Positions 21,936-43,300 of a stretch of DNA of 64,000 bases are shown here, in pieces (position 1 is the stretch's first letter; every line of letters starts with the position of its first letter). A program made the translations under genes and the position numbers. Location of the stretch: the NCBI GenBank assembly GCA_002633025.1, contig NMRB01000321.1, positions 295,710 through 359,709 of the forward strand, given 5' to 3'. Under the pieces are notes generated by a model, which was given only the letters and a program-made list of their open reading frames with translations, had not been told where the DNA came from and did no database searches. The stretch is from Notospermus geniculatus. Lineage: Eukaryota > Nemertea > Pilidiophora > Heteronemertea > Lineidae.

Positions 21936-23586
21936 ATTGTTTATAGACACAAACATTCAAATACCAACATGCTGGGTATGAATAAAGGATAAAGTTCCAA
22001 ATTTAAAAATAATTCGTTAATACACAAGATTTGTGCGATATTGACCAATCCAATGCAAAATATTAGAAGCTGCTTTAAGAATTGACCTCAAAAAATAATT
22101 GTTACAAAATCGTATTTGTGACTGTCTCCAGGAAAAATAGGGGGCGCATGTCACAAGTGATCGTCATTTGTCGGTTATTTTCAAACTAAAGGGGAGCATG
22201 GTGGTGGTTGGGTCACATTTGCAAAACTGACTGAGTCAACAAAACGTCTGCATGGAAGGCAGTACTGAAAACAACATAGTTACTTTCTGGTTAAAAACCA
22301 ACTTATGGTGTAAAAGGTCCTTCACCCGTCACTTGCTCAATGCCCAAGTGTCGTTGGATCCACATCTCGGATATCTTTGTCAAAATGAATTAAATCAGAT
22401 GCCCATGGAAACTGTCACTCTTATCTATGAATATATCATCTATGTTCCACCCAAAATTCAAGGCATAGGGGAGCCAACTTCTAAACCAATGATGAAAAAA
22501 AAGTGACTTTAAGCACTGCCCCATATCATCGGCACTGAAGGTGGGACACTGGTACCCATCCTCTCAAAACAGGGTCATTCAGACGCATCTCCTACATCGC
22601 ACCTCGACGCGATGGCCGAGTGAAATGACCTGAGTCTCAGGATGCTGGTAGCCAATAAAGGAAAGGTTAAATAAATATTCCCCAGGCCTACTTCAGAAAT
22701 GTCTTCTCATCACAGGTAATTTGTGTAACCTATTTGTAGCAACAGCTGCCCAGCAGCTTTAGACCATCACATTTGGTGACGTTGGCCGGGCACAGGTACT
22801 GGAAATTGCTCTCTACCCGGTTTCGGTGTATGGAAAATTCGATCTTCAATCACACCATATCTACATGTTTGAAAGGCAGGAATTGCCTAATAACAATACT
22901 ATTTACTAACAAATTAAGAGGAATTCATCTAACAAAGAGAGATAACTATCACAAGAAGTTCTTTAAAATCATGAGAAATGGTGATGTTTGGTAGGATTTT
23001 AGGAAAATTAACAAATTACAAAACTATCCCTCCATTACCATTTTAAATCGTGCGAGACCTGATTGCCAAATATGGTAGTTCTATAGACTGTATCAGAGGG
23101 AATTCATATGCAGCTGGTCCTGCTCAGGTGGAAATGAGGAGGGTGCCGTACCAGCACCACACGGCATCGCTGCGAGCGTTGTGACCGAATATTTTTTTCT
23201 AACGTTATTTCAATTTACTTCTGGCATGAAAATAACCCGTTTGTTTTGGTCACCCGACAGTAAAACACAGTAAAACTTACAGCATCTTGTAGTAGATGAA
23301 AATTTCTCTTTACTTTCATTGCTTTTTTCCTTAAAACGACGAAATGTGATACCGATAAAAGCATACGTTTTGTCTCATTATTCCTGTAGAAAACGTACAG
23401 GTCATTTTCTCATGATGCAACGTCAACACCTAAATTGACGTCACTAAGGTCACTTCGCTCGCAGCGCCAACCTGTCGGGATAAACAAAATATCGCCCTCC
23501 TCATTGCCTTGCCCTGAAAAAACCTGCACTGCCAAAGGGGCTGCCCTCTCTACCATCTCTGCCCTACTCTCTATCACAGGAAGAAT
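21936..23586. other. no gene recognised
   Basis: AT-rich sequence with no supported gene. It is the region beyond the ATG16L 3' end. No AATAAA was found on the minus strand close to the stop codon. Confidence 0.35.
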
Positions 23587-23658
23587 GGGCGCAACTGGGA
23601 ATCGAACCGAGAACCTCAGATGTGACAAGCGCTCATGTCTGCACTATGCTACTTGAAC
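23587..23658 (-). mobile_element. tRNA-like SINE head
   Basis: The minus strand has an A-box-like TAGCATAGTGC and a consensus B box GGTTCGATTCC. The tail GGGAATCGAACC is well preserved on the plus strand. The stems are too imperfect for a functional tRNA. Confidence 0.55.
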
Positions 23659-24072
23659 AAAATGCTCTGAAGTCCTAGTATTCCCAGTACTAAATGAACA
23701 CCACAGATTTCCACTTACGGTAAATGCACTATGATCCAGAAGCACTAAAAATCTTGGAAATATAAGCAAGAGAAATAGGAAGCACAAAGTGGTGGGAAGT
23801 CGGAAAGCACATTGGAATTTCATTAAGTAGCAAAACCTCGTCAATTCAGAGCATTATCTGAAACTGCCCGTACGATGCCACATGTTGTACTGTTGCGAAT
23901 ATTTCAGACGTTTTTCACCGGTCAGCACAACATGGCAATACGCGGCACCACGGGCCCTCGTTGGATCAGCGGCACCGATAAGGCACCAAGACTACACAAA
24001 TAGGAAATGGTTTTTGGGACAGGTAGTAATATCAACCATTTCCCAGGCAGTAGTTTGATTGCACAACGCCGT

Positions 24073-33110
<9,038 letters not shown>

Positions 33111-34283
33111 GACGATTGAGTGGTTGATTAACCGGATTGTTTCGTAAAGACAAGATAAATGACTTTTACTCGCTTGCTACAATGACTTCAGTAATAATAA
33201 TGTATATATCATCAGATATAGATGTTAAAAAATTATTGTATATACAAATATGAGAAAAAATCAAACAAATACGTTGATAAAAAATGTTATTTGTATCGTG
33301 ATTTCGACTCAACGATCAAAGGAGTTAGGGACGAGGTTGGAAGAAAGTTACTTCCGGGTTTGCTGGAATCTGTCAAAAACTGTTTTTCTCTTATTTATGT
33401 CAATATTTCCGATCGACAAGTGAACTTGGAGGTCGACACTGAACGGCTGGTAGATATCATTTCCAGTTTCCCAAATTTGCCTTTGGAATGATAGTGTTTG
33501 CTTGATTATCTTGAATTTTTTACTCTCAATGTCATGACTGAGTCATGACCACTTTGGAAATTGGAGTAGCTATGCCTGACCATGCTGACATGCTGATAAG
33601 AAAGTGCACTTCAGGTGCATGACTTCCTCCTCCTTGTGACTGCACTTTGACTTGTCATGTTCGTTTGGGAATTACCTGATGTGTAGGGGCCTACTACGGA
33701 TAGCCTAAATGCCCCCCCCCCCTCCTTATCTCCTTACCATGATGAGGTCATGGAAGTAGGCGTATGGATTGACAGTTCAAAATTTTATGTCCGAATCAAT
33801 TTCATATCACAGGACATGCAGGAGGGCACATAATTTGAAGACACAATTTTATCAGCGAGCCGTATTCTATCTACTAATGTAGGCCTACTTTTTCTATCTA
33901 GGCCTACTTTTTAGTAGGTCTACATCAATTAACCTTGTAGCAATGGGCTAGAGTAGGCCTGTCATACTATGTCATGTTAGGTACACATCATTTTTTTATT
34001 GTCTGGGTTTTGTTAATCTTATCTGCCATTGTATGATGTCATATTCTTGGAGATTTATTATCGACATGTGTTCATTTGACGGGTGGTTCTTCAGCGAAAT
34101 GTTTTAATGGTGCCTACATAAAATGTTGAAAGCAATGAATGGTCAAGATAACTTTCACCAACAATTTGACAAGTTGACCAAAAGCACAATCATGAGAGTG
34201 TGAGTGCATTTCTTTACAGGCATGAGAGGAGCTGGCTGAAAAATTTGAGAAATGTCTTATTAATTTGCATCGATGCTTTTCAG
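33111..34283. promoter_or_regulatory. divergent intergenic region ATG16L / SHIP
   Basis: The start codons of ATG16L (minus) and SHIP (plus) are 1.2 kb apart, with no other supported gene between them. A shared bidirectional promoter is plausible. I do not see a TATA box in a convincing position. An acceptor-like TTTTCAG ends at 34283, so SHIP may have an upstream non-coding exon whose donor I cannot place. Confidence 0.4.
33222..33491 (+). CDS. small open frame of unknown function, 89 codons
   Basis: A single-exon frame between the two divergent genes, ending at TGA. The first 25 codons are Lys/Tyr/Asn-rich. The C-terminal half (LLPGLLESVKNCFSLIYVN, RLVDIISSFPNLPLE) has a regular hydrophobic pattern that looks protein-like. 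I do not recognise a family. It could be a small independent gene, part of a SHIP 5' leader, or chance. Confidence 0.25.
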   Translation: MLKNYCIYKYEKKSNKYVDKKCYLYRDFDSTIKGVRDEVGRKLLPGLLESVKNCFSLIYVNISDRQVNLEVDTERLVDIISSFPNLPLE

Positions 34284-34319
34284 AGCCTCAATCACCAAAT
34301 GTAAGCCCATAGGCCTGAA

Positions 34320-37300
34320 ATGGCTCTGCTTTTCCATCACAAGGGAATCAGTCGACTCCAGGCTGAGAAGTTGTTGAAAGCAGAGGATAAGGATGGGAGT
34401 TACTTAGTGAGAGACAGTGAGACTGTTGCTGGGGCTTATACACTTTGTGTTTGGTAAGTACCGGGTATGGACAAATGCTTTCAATTGCATACAAATGAAC
34501 GTGTTATGTATAAGGCAACACTTATTTTATTCATTGGTTTACAGTTTTTTCCCTGGAAACCCCTGACAGGAGGGCGGCCTAACAAAGATTTTGTCAAAGT
34601 GTTTGACTCAAACTTTTGACATTTGTGTTGTTCTTTCAGGTTCAAAGCTGTTGTCCACCAGTACAGAATCCTGCCTGACAAGGAGAGACGGCTATATATC
34701 CAGGCCAATGAAGGAGTTTCGGAGAAAAAATTTGATAGTCTTGAACTGCTTATTTCTCAGTATATACAGCGTGGAGAACACAATGGTCTAGTGTGTACCC
34801 TGAAACATCCTGTCAAGATAGAAAAGGAGCAGGAGGAAGAAAAAGATTCTGGTATGTTTCATTATTAACCCATTAATTTTTTAAAAATTTTCTTTCTTAG
34901 AAAAAAAATTGCCAAATGAAAAGCATTTGACACATAAGGTTCCAACGTAATATAACGTCCTATGCACTGTGAAGCGCCATTTCCTTGCAAGGTGTACTAT
35001 TACGCCTTACACAAGCTGAGATCCTCGGGTGTTTTGGGGGTTTCCCCTGATTTCATAATGACGTAATAGTACGCCGTACCCAGTTAACGGATTAATGAAC
35101 TGCTTTTTAATACGGCACTTTCCACTGATAAACAGTCTCAAAGTGCTTCACATTATTACTCCACTCTCTCCAGAAACCTTTCTGGGGAACTTAAGGAGCT
35201 GCTTATCCAGTGCTCACTTGATCCCTTCAGAAAAGTTGAGAATAAAAAGTGACAACTCGGCCAGGAATCAGACCCATGACGTCCCAGGACTTCTCAGTCA
35301 GACATTCAACCATTGCACCACCACACTCCAAAAATGATTGCTAATAAATCTGCATCAAGACAGTGAACACTGTCAGAATGGGCACGTCTTTGTGGATTTT
35401 TCAGTTTGTGTCTGGAGGGGAGGACCAAGTTGTGAAGAAAGAAAAAAAACATTTTGAAACAATATGCAGGCAACAATCTGATACATTGTACACGTACTTG
35501 TACTTGTACCTCACCATTACTGTACAGACACCATCAAAGTAATAAGTTTTCATTCTTTTTGTCTCATAGATGATGATGAGGAACAAGATTACAGAGACCC
35601 TGAGACATCTGGCAAGTGTTTTACACTTCCTGCCAAGGATGATCTACTAACAAGCCATTTCTTTCAGAGGTTTACTCAATTAGATTGCTCAAGGTGAGCT
35701 CTTGTCTATTTCAGACATGTCAGAGTCAGTCAGTTCGGAATCCATTTCAGAACTAGCAGTCTGCTGCTCCTACTTCTGCCTCTGTTACTGCTACTGTTAG
35801 GCCTACTGCTACTTCTGCTGCTACTGCAACAGCAACTGTTCTGTTTCCCATTCTGTCAACCATTTGGCCGTAAATTCGCTCAGGGAATGTTTTTTTTGCA
35901 AATACCAGTTATTTTGGTTTCCAAGTTTTCTTTAGTATTTTCATCCAAGTACAACCATGTTCATATTACAATATGAACATGGTTGTACTTGGATGAAAAT
36001 ACTAAAGAAAACTTGTATCTGTGCCTAGACTCCAACTAAAGCAGCAGAATGTTTATTCCCAGTTTCTAAACCAATCACAACTGCAGTGTTTCTTTACCAT
36101 GTTTACAGCGTTGATGGTGGTTTTGTAGAGGATGTAAAACAGTACATAAACAGTGGCCTGCAGAAAGATGCATCTAACATCCAACACGGAACGGGTGTGA
36201 CAGGTCTGACCGAGATCCATGCCGTGTTGGCTAAGGCTGCTCAACCATTGGAGAAGTAAGTGGGGAAAGTGTTGTTTGAGTTGATTTAACAAGAGAAACA
36301 ATCAATCAATAGGTGTCAATCAGTGTCAGTCAATCAGTCAGTCACATTTTGCTGCCTTTGACAGCTGATAAAATCCGGTAGTACAGGATTAAATCCTGAT
36401 TTATTTGGTTCCTTTCTTCCAGAGCGCTGCAGGAATTCCTCGGGAAAGTAGAATTCTGTCAACACTTATTCGGCCAAGGAAAGACGAAGAAAGGCAAAGA
36501 GGTAAATATAGACTTAGCCTTCATCAGATCGAAGTTTGGGACTCTCCATTCAAGGACGTTAAATTCCAGCCTAAAGATTTCAGGGATGTCAGAATGGCAT
36601 AGTGCATACATCGGCGCTGTTAACTCAGAGCTTCCAGGTTCAGGCCCCGCTCTTCATGTTATAGTGATGGCGATTCTCTTCAACAGGGCAGGTTTTCTCC
36701 AGTTTCCTTCTACTCTACATTAGATTTGTCCAATGTCGTCTATAGAGCTTATAATGCCATACTTGGCGCTTAGGTCTTATCAGGGTTCTGCCGCTGCTGG
36801 TCAGCGCCGGACGGCCCCGTCCAGGACGCAGAAATGCCGACCGGCACTCTGCCTAAAAAGAGTATTTTCCGACCATCAGAACTAACAAAGTGTGCCATGA
36901 GTGATGCCCGCCATGCACACTTCCGAATTTCCTTTCTGTTCCCATTCACCAAATGTGCTTCCGGGCGGGGCTTCCTGACACAGTTCTGACCAACGACAAC
37001 GGCGGGCTGCCTAAGTTGCAATAGAGTGGGTCGGGGTCATTTTGACGTCAAATGAGCTCATTATTTCGACTCACAGGTGCAAGGAAATCGCATTTCAGCA
37101 AGTCTAGATTTCAAATTTTTAAGGGGGAAGGCCCCCAGACCCCCCATTCCGACCGGCACTCATTCAGTCCTGGGCAGAACCCTGTCTTATGATGTAAATC
37201 AGAGAAAACTTTGCAATTGCTCTCCCATGGGAGGTTGACCACTGTAGGACCCTGTCATTTAGGCCACAAATATTTTTTTATTGTTACTTCTAAATTTGCT

Positions 37301-40300
37301 TCCATCTCTGTCAAAAATTTACTAGTTGGATGTAAAGACAGCAGCATGACCAATTCTAAAACCAGGCCTTGTGTTTTCATCCAGAAGTGCCATAGAAGAC
37401 CCTAATCACGGATGAATCTAGTGGTATTTAGCAATTAGTGCTATATTAACAAGTCTTAAGTCAACAAATTGACCCATATAGAAAACTGAACGAGGAAGTT
37501 TTGATCAATATCACTGTTGTCATTACGCGATTTTGACCTGCATTTTGTGTATTTTTAGTTGTTATGCACACTGGTACACTTTCAAACGGAAGTGTTTTCT
37601 TCCTGGTAGTGGTAGCCCCTACACTGTTCTACACTGTTCTGCAAATCATCTGCTCCCAGGGTTGAGCAGACATTATCCTCTGTTGAAGTTTTCTTCAAGC
37701 CTCAGAAATGAATTGTAAAAAATTGAAGGAATATTCTTCAGCTGGGTCACATGAACGACATTTCTTCAAATAGTTTTCAATCAATACCATGGGATGTGAG
37801 GAAACATTGACAGAAGATGCTGTCTGCTGGACTCTGCGGACAGACGAGTTAACCCATCTACCCCCAGAGTCCAGCAGACGGCATCTTCTGTCGAAGTTTT
37901 CTCACATTCTATAGTACCAATTGAAAAACATTTGAAGAAAGATTGTTCCTGTCAACCATCTGAAAAATGTTTCTTCAAATTTTTTCCTATTCATTTTCGA
38001 TGTTCTTAGAAAACTTCAGCAGAAGATACTGCTTGCTCAAACCTGGGGCAGACGAGTTTACAGTCATTCTCTATTGTTTGAACTGTCATTCCAGCCTCGA
38101 CATGTGTCGAGTAAAAAGGCCTTGGTATCCGAGGAGAGGGTGTCTCCTACTTCCCCCACTCGGACCCTCAGTATGGTTTCTACACCCTTTATCATAGTGG
38201 AGCCCCCACCTGTGGAGGGTCCTTCTGCAGGTGTTGAGGAAGGGGTTTTGGTAAGCCCTGTCCAATCCCACTATGGTGGCCGGGCCTACCTCTGCAAATT
38301 CCAACCACTGTAATAAATTCCCTGGTCCGTCCTTTGGCCATGTATACAGAACCCTTGCCGTCACAAGCCAGTTTTCCAAAATCACATTAATGCCGTTTCG
38401 CACCCAAATTTTGCATTTTGCACCCTTCGGTATAAAATGTACATAAACCCATAGACTGGTGAGAGGGATAGCAGGAAGTGATTCTCTTTTAGGCTGACTT
38501 TACATGTACATCGGATGACACGCGACACGAACATGCACGCGCACAAAGGTTTCATGGGGATGAATCCTTCATGAAGCCATTGTTCACCTGCGTGTCACGT
38601 GTCATCCGATAAAGTCAGCCTTCGAGTGCACTCCAATTTCTGCTGCATAAAATTCACCCAATGTTGTCAGACTCTAAAGCTAATAATACTGCATTATTTG
38701 GCACTCAGTTCCCAATTAAAAATTTTGAAAAAGAAATAACAGTCAGCACCCATTTTTCTGAGGCAATGCGCTACTGGAAACGTAAGTAACTGGTATAACC
38801 CTTCAAAAAATGTTGTCCCAAATGTTTCATTAGCTGAACAAACCGGTTGAGATTTTGATCCAGAAATGCCAAGAGCCGTAACACCAGGTGTCCAGACCCC
38901 AGAGCTGTATTTTTAGCCATACATGTACCTGGCTGTTCTGTTTATTGCCCTCCCACCATCTGTTGGATGGTGATATGGGAAATAAAGTACTATAAATAGG
39001 TCATCAGCAGCGGGGGGTGAACAGGTAATTGGAAAAGCCCACTAGTGTATCTGGCCCTCAAGCCCACGAGAAAAATGGCTCATAAAATCATTATTTTCTG
39101 CTCGATTTGAAAAATTCGAACACATATTTGATATACCGGTACCATCAAATTTAACATTAGCTGAACAAGCCGGTTGTGATTTTGATCCAGAAATGCCAAG
39201 ACCCGTAACACCAGGTGTCCAGACACCAGAGCTGTATTTTTAGCCATACCTGGCTGTTCTGTTTATTGCCCTCCCACCATCTGTTGGATGGTGATATGGG
39301 AAACAAAGTACTATAACTAGGTAATCAGCAGCGGGGGTGAACAGGTAATTGGAAACGCACTGGCTATTCGTACCGTCACGGTGCAAATAACACCAAACTA
39401 GATCTTATTCACACCGTCGTAGGCCTATACAACCAATCAGTTTCATTCAAGGCATGCCAGATGAAGTTACCGGTATCATCTCGCACAAAGCCGGATTTTT
39501 TTTCAATATTCTTGATGAAAACGTTAATTTATAACCACTACCAGGATAAAAAGTTTTATAATCAATGCTTTTGGGCAAGGTAGGCCTACTAAAGTATCTA
39601 ATGATTCCCCACAGATCGTAGCATGAGCCTCAGTGGCCGAGTGGTTTGCGTGGGTGGTTATCAAACGGAAGGCCGCGGGTTCGAGCCCCGTCATGGCGGT
39701 TCTCCTTTTATTTTCTTTTAGCTCTTCTTTTCTTTTTGTTCTTTCACCTCCTTTTATTCTTCTTTTCGTCTTTTTATCGATATCGTGATATCGATCCGTG
39801 TGACTGTGGAAAACGGGGAATTGCGTAATTCTTGAGCCAAAATTTTATTTAAAAAACAATTAGGGCCTAGCCCTTGAAAAATATTTTATCATCAGACAGC
39901 AGATGCCAACATTTCATCATTAACTGTGAAAGATGGGGTCACTGGACCCCGCCAAAGGAAAAAAATTGCCCAGGCTAAAATATCATTTTAGATCCGGCTG
40001 CCCACAGTCGCACTGTCCGAGTTACGGTGCAGAAATTATACATCACCGTCACGGTACAAATAATCATTCTCCACGCACTATTCCCACCGTGACGGTGTAA
40101 ATAAGAGCTATTCCTGCACTATTCACACCGTCACGGTACGAATAAGAACCGGCGGCGCACTATTCACACCGTCACGGTAAGAATAAGAACCGACGGCGCG
40201 CTATTCACACCGTCACGGTACGAATAAGATCTGGTTTGGCGTTATTTGCACCGTCACGGTACGAATAGCCCCGGCCAATTGGAAAAGCCCACTAGTGTAT

Positions 40301-43300
40301 CTGGCCCTCAAGCCCACGAGAAAAATGGCTCATAAAATCATTATTTTCTGCTCGATTTGAAAAATTCGAACACATATTTGATATACCATCAAATTTAACA
40401 TCCGCTGGTGACACTCACAAACACTGCACATATCTTTGTGTTGGATTTTCTTACTTTAGTCAGAGGCATTAATTTGCCTGGATTACGTAACTTCCTCCTT
40501 ATCTGTACCCCGATAGAATGCGAAATATCGGGGTATATTAGGTCTGCTGCTCAATGGTGATGTAAATGTAATGAACATCCGCTGGTGACACTCACAAACA
40601 CTGCACACATCTTTGTGTTGGATTTTCTTACTTTAGTCAGAGGCATTAATCTGCCTGGATTACGTAACTTCCTCCTTATCTGTACCCCGATAGAATGGGA
40701 AATAGCGGGGTATATTAGGTCTGCTGCTCAATGAGGATGTAAATGTAATGTTGTAAATTTGCACTCCACAACTTCTTGGTCTGATAAAATTTTCTGAATA
40801 AGTCCCATTTCAGAAACTGGTGGCACACTTTTTCAGTGTTTTACAAAATCTGTTTCAGACTTCGGCCAAAAGCGAGCTTGGCAAAGTGATCGACCGACTG
40901 TCGTGCTGTAAGGCAGAGATCGGCAGCTTGGACAAAAAAGCCGTGAAATGCCTCCAGGAATTGTCGTCCATTCAGGTGACATCATCGACGGCAGACGACA
41001 GCGAGTTCAAATCGATTGTTGTGAATCCACCACGACGGAGGCCAATACCGTCTGCCACTTTCACGGTAAACATTTAGACCGACCTTCAAGGTCACTTCAT
41101 GAGTATTTGTTCACTCGTCGGTGCCTGTCACCACTGGGACGCCGGGTTCAATCCCCTTTCGGACCAATACTATAGGAGCTGTCAGCGAGTTGACCACTAG
41201 GTGTCACTAGGGCCCAATTCAATGCATCTAGCAGACCCAGTCATTATCGATCGAGCAGCGATCATAATAGATTTCCTGTACATTTGGTCCGCTAAGACTG
41301 TGCTGCCATCTGTTAGCAATATGCACGGCTGACTGCTCCTATTCTGTATGTGACAGATAGGGCAACTCTCTTTGATGGCACAGGGTTTCTCCCAAAAAGT
41401 TAAAAGGTAAAGTTTTGGGTTTATAGTCCGTTATCAACTACGGTAGAGGTTCTCATCCGACTTTACACTTTAACCCCAGTCTATCCTGAAACCTTTCAGT
41501 AGAACTCAGATGAGCTGCTCATTCAGCGCTACAATCTGAGCATTTCCGACCGGTACCCATTTATACACCTGGGTGGAGAGATGCCAGTGAGGCAAAGAGA
41601 CATGCCCAAAGTCTCACGCCCAGTGGGATTCGAACCCGGGATCCTCTGGCCGCTAGTCGGAGACCCAAACCACTAGACCACCGTGGCTCCCCAACACCCG
41701 TTTTCCCTAGCCTTACATACATTCGCTTACTGGTAATATTGTCTATGGAGCCAATAATGGCACTTGGCTTAACCGAATGTTATACATGTATATGTTTCAC
41801 TGTTTTTCAGGTCAAAGCTCTAAAAGGCATGCACTTGAAGGAAGTCAGTATTACCCTTGATCTCAATGGTGGCAAGTTAATCATTGTCCCGCCTAGCAAG
41901 AATGTTCTAGATCAGGAATCAATGCCTACACATGACAAAAGTGAGTACAGTGGAATCTCTCTAGTAAGGACATCTTTGAGAGTGAGGAATAGTGTCCTTA
42001 ACACATTGACTGCCAGCTACGAACATACCGGGGGTACTCGTAGTCTCAGATGTCCTCCCCATTACCAGCTACGGGTATACTCGTAGTAGGGCTAATGCAT
42101 TTTCTATTAATGTTGATAAGCTTGGCAATGACGAAGAGATAATAAGCAAGAAGTCAATCTCCAGAATTCACGAATTTTCGACCCCAACCGGGGTCTTTTT
42201 CAAGTGGAACTTTACAATCTGAAACTCTAGAAAAGACTGAGCTGAAACCCGAATGTAGAACTAACACCTGTGTAGACAGGATGAGTGAGCAATTAAGGAA
42301 AGAATAGTGTCCAAGCACCACGGATGGTTGCTGGACCTAATTAAGACGAAGAGCCTTCCAATGATCATACTGGCAGTGGGGATTGACCAGATGTATGGGA
42401 ACACGCTAGAGGGCGTACAGCTACGACTCGTAGTTGGCAATATGAAATAACTTGAAATAGGCCTGGTAGTCATGGCAATGGTGGATAAAATGATATTTTA
42501 GCCATGGCGGTCAACGTGTTAATTCAATCAGCCACTGGAATAGGATCTGATATCAACCAAAGGAGATAAAAAATTACATGAAGTTACTAATTTTGCAAAT
42601 GCTCTGGTTTCCTCCGGCATTTCAATAGACAAATCCCAAATTCCCAGATATGCGCACTTCCGCCGAAATGGCAAACAGAACCTCGACCTGAAACCAGCTG
42701 ACGTGACGCAATCCATGATTCAGCAATGGTCGAGTCTGACGCAACGTCATCATCGAACGCACTGTCGTCACATGGTCGTGGGGTTTTCTGCGTCACGTCA
42801 TTCAGTGTCAGATGGTTTCAGACCGAGGTTCTGTTTGCCATTTCGGCGGAAGTGCACAGATCTCTCTCGTTTTCGTCAATTTGGGATTTGTCTATACCGT
42901 TATCCCTCCGTCATTGCAGTTGAACAGCTCGTCAAACAGAAAGACAACAACTGTCGGTTGGACGTGAAGATCGAAGGCCGGAAGAAGGAGACATATCAGT
43001 TCGATGACGCAAGATCACGGGAGAATTTCTGCCAATTAATCCATCAGATGAAGAATATCCACGCACCAGCCGATCAGGTCGATTCAGTCACTGTCTTCAT
43101 TGGAACATGGAACATGGGTACGGAGAGATACAATAACAAATATTGTGCTGCTTTTATTTAGCGCTTTCAACTGTTGTACGGTCTCAAAGCGCTTCACATC
43201 ACCCCAGTCTCTCCAGAAACCTTTCTGAGGAACTTGAGGAGTAGTTCATTCAACGCATCACTTGATCCTGTCAGACCAATTGATAGAAAGCAAGGTGGCC

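Noticed and set aside
39626-39702. Functional Ser/Leu tRNA
   Set aside because: The A and B boxes match, but the acceptor stem fails and the sequence sits inside a foldback transposon.
41739-42086. 115-codon plus-strand frame spanning SHIP exon 7
   Set aside because: Only 41811-41940 is exon. The rest reads into intron and a TTAA-flanked transposon.
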